Below, piece after piece: positions 54,780-56,418 of a DNA stretch of 56,418 nucleotides (position 1 is the stretch's first letter; each line of letters starts with the position of its first letter). The notes beneath the pieces were generated by a model. The model worked only from the letters and a program-made list of their open reading frames with translations. It was not told where the DNA came from and made no database searches. Location: positions 1-56,418 of the forward strand of contig JADNRX010000353.1 of the NCBI GenBank assembly GCA_015501595.1. Reading direction: 5' to 3'. Made by a program: the position numbers and the translations under genes. The stretch comes from Hymenopellis radicata (Eukaryota > Basidiomycota > Agaricomycetes > Agaricales > Physalacriaceae).

Positions 54780-56418
54780 TCTGTTTATTGTCGTCTGTGC
54801 TATCACTATTTTGAGAAGGATCGAGTTGTAACCGAAGCAGGTATGTACATCAATCTTGCATGCCATTCAAGGCGAAACAAAGACTGCTCTGAACCCTCAG
54901 GTGTCGTTCGCGGCAGAGTTTCCGCGGAAGATCGAGGCTGCTGGGTGTGGCCGGGATCGAAAGGCGGCAACGTCTGTTTCTCATCCTTAAGAAGCCGGCT
55001 GACAAGTGGTGCTTGATTACGTGTCTGTATTTCGATGCGGGTGCTGTCTCCATCCTCATCTGTGGCAGCCCAAAGAGCACTGCCAACAGGGTATTTACTT
55101 TAGGCAATGCTTGGTGTGAGATATTCCACTCTCCGCTGTAGCGGGTCGTGCGTATTCTTCTGATTCTGGTTTTCAGATCAACACGTCTTTGACGTTACCG
55201 TGCTGGAGGAACTCGTGTTGTCGATTCCATTCATCCCAGAAATCTTGGGGCCTCACAGTCTCGCGTCCTGTGGTAGCCAGCCGAGGCGAATGCGTCTAGA
55301 ATGGTGCATGGTGCACGCCTTCTAGTCATCCTCTCAACTTTCCCTCCTTTGAAAAATTTCCTTTATTGGAATGAACCTGAACAGCAGCTGTGAAGCTCAG
55401 GACCTCTCTTGACAGCTGATATATATGCTATATATTGGCTTTTGCTAGTAGGGCGTACACCTTCTGTGGCGGCCCACACGTTCAATGATGCTCTGGGACA
55501 GAGAAAGGCTGATCTGTATCGAACCGAGGGTTGGACGAGCGTACATGCAGAGGTTTACACTACAGATAATGAAGGGAGACAGATAAAGAGTACTGCTAGG
55601 AGATGGACGGCGTATACGCAGCGCAACGGATAAATTAGGATCGATCTCGACGCAGGAGGAACACTCTAGGCAGAAAATACGGGGAAGGGAGGCGATCCGA
55701 AAAGAAAGGGGGTAGAATAGACGTTACAATCATTCCGTCCTGTCAAGTGCGATTTCTCAGGCGATGTCCGACCACTGCACAAAGTTAACGCACTGATATA
55801 CGCGAGAGGGAGATACTTACGCTCTCCGAGCTACAGAATTTCCGGGATATGAGCTGCACTCACTCGCCGTAGATTACATGGTCGGATCCATGACGGTCAA
55901 GGTCGTTCAACTTGTGGAAGCTAGACTTGATTACGTCATCGATGCTGACCAGACTACTAAGAATTACGGATGAAGTGAGTGCTGTTAGCCTGCAAAAACA
56001 TGTCAACGAAAGATCATAATGATTGGCTAATGGACCGAATCACCTATTTCATCGTCCTTCTTGTTCATAAACACAATGACCATGATGGCATCAAACCCCT
56101 GGAGTCGGAGCCTTATAACAAAGGATTCCCCTGCTCTGCACCCAAGGATCTGCACCACCATAACAATAAACCGCTACCACCATCGGCCGCCCGAAGGATG
56201 AACGCCAGACAACCAAGATCGCCGCCACTCCATATTGAAACGATAATTCCGCCTGTGACGCCACTACGCCAGCAAGCAAGTCCCCGCAGTCGCCTCTTCC
56301 ATCTCGCTCTCCTAGACGTGCTCAAAGGCACCAGTGGGAACACGAGGTTAACAAGCACACACCAACAAAGTGCGAAGCTGCCCAACACCAACGCGCGATG
56401 AGGAAGTGGAAGAGATCC
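54780..56418. other. Right end of window, no recognised gene
   Basis: Short frames only: 54947-55141, 55409-55633 and 55979-56401 on plus, and 56113-56391 on minus. None shows a recognised domain. The minus frame at 56113-56391 has hydrophobic stretches (LALCWCVLVNLVF-like) and could be a membrane-protein exon; confidence is low. Confidence 0.3.

Overview
The window reads as repeat-rich nuclear DNA of a mushroom-forming basidiomycete (Agaricomycetes). The reasons are short GT-AG introns of about 45-70 bases with CTAAC/CTAAT branch sites, an expanded family of F-box proteins with an N-terminal CxxC plus coiled coil typical of agarics, a basidiomycete-type double-domain amidohydrolase, a pogo/CENP-B-type transposase with an intron, and a DDE transposase of the kind seen in agaric genomes. 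No tRNA, rRNA or CRISPR array was seen.

The backbone is a family of seven F-box/leucine-rich paralogues. In order these are #1 minus, 1-1266; #2 plus, 2074-7830; #3 plus, 11488-20880; #4 plus, 22565-24267; #5 minus, 26534-28249; #6 plus, 46844-48484; #7 minus, 52609-54324. Only #6 (546 aa) and #7 (571 aa) read through intact; the others carry stops, frameshifts or insertions. The order 'hypothetical protein, F-box plus, amidohydrolase minus, F-box minus' occurs twice, at 21.1-28.6 kb (decayed) and 41.4-54.7 kb (amidohydrolase and both F-box genes intact). A third partial copy, F-box plus amidohydrolase tail, lies at 2-9.5 kb. This looks like old segmental duplication followed by birth-and-death.

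Because paralogous copies supply the empty sites, many transposon insertions can be delimited to the base. They are a 3610-bp pogo-like element with TA duplication (3237-6846), three TA-flanked MITEs of one family (1566-1820, 21829-22070, 24970-25118), and six hAT-like non-autonomous elements with 8-bp duplications (2722-3137, 7831-8705, 16116-17197, 17689-18104, 18869-19933, 25240-26349). A 7.7-kb insertion (12369-20098) splits F-box #3 and itself hosts three of the hAT-like elements.

The middle, 28.6-41.3 kb, holds a broken HSP70 5' end, an array of exon-like repeats, two near-perfect palindromes, a possible DNA polymerase delta small-subunit fragment, a multi-exon unclassified DDE transposase (34129-38160), a nine-copy array of 150-bp units and a convergent RING-like ORF. 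From 42 to 46.3 kb there is one intact hypothetical gene with two introns, plus remnants of a SNF2-type helicase and an MFS allantoate-permease-type transporter.

The genes that look functional are the pogo transposase, F-box #6, the amidohydrolase, F-box #7, and the hypothetical gene at 42.9 kb; the RING-like ORF is also open. The rest is mostly mobile DNA and decay.
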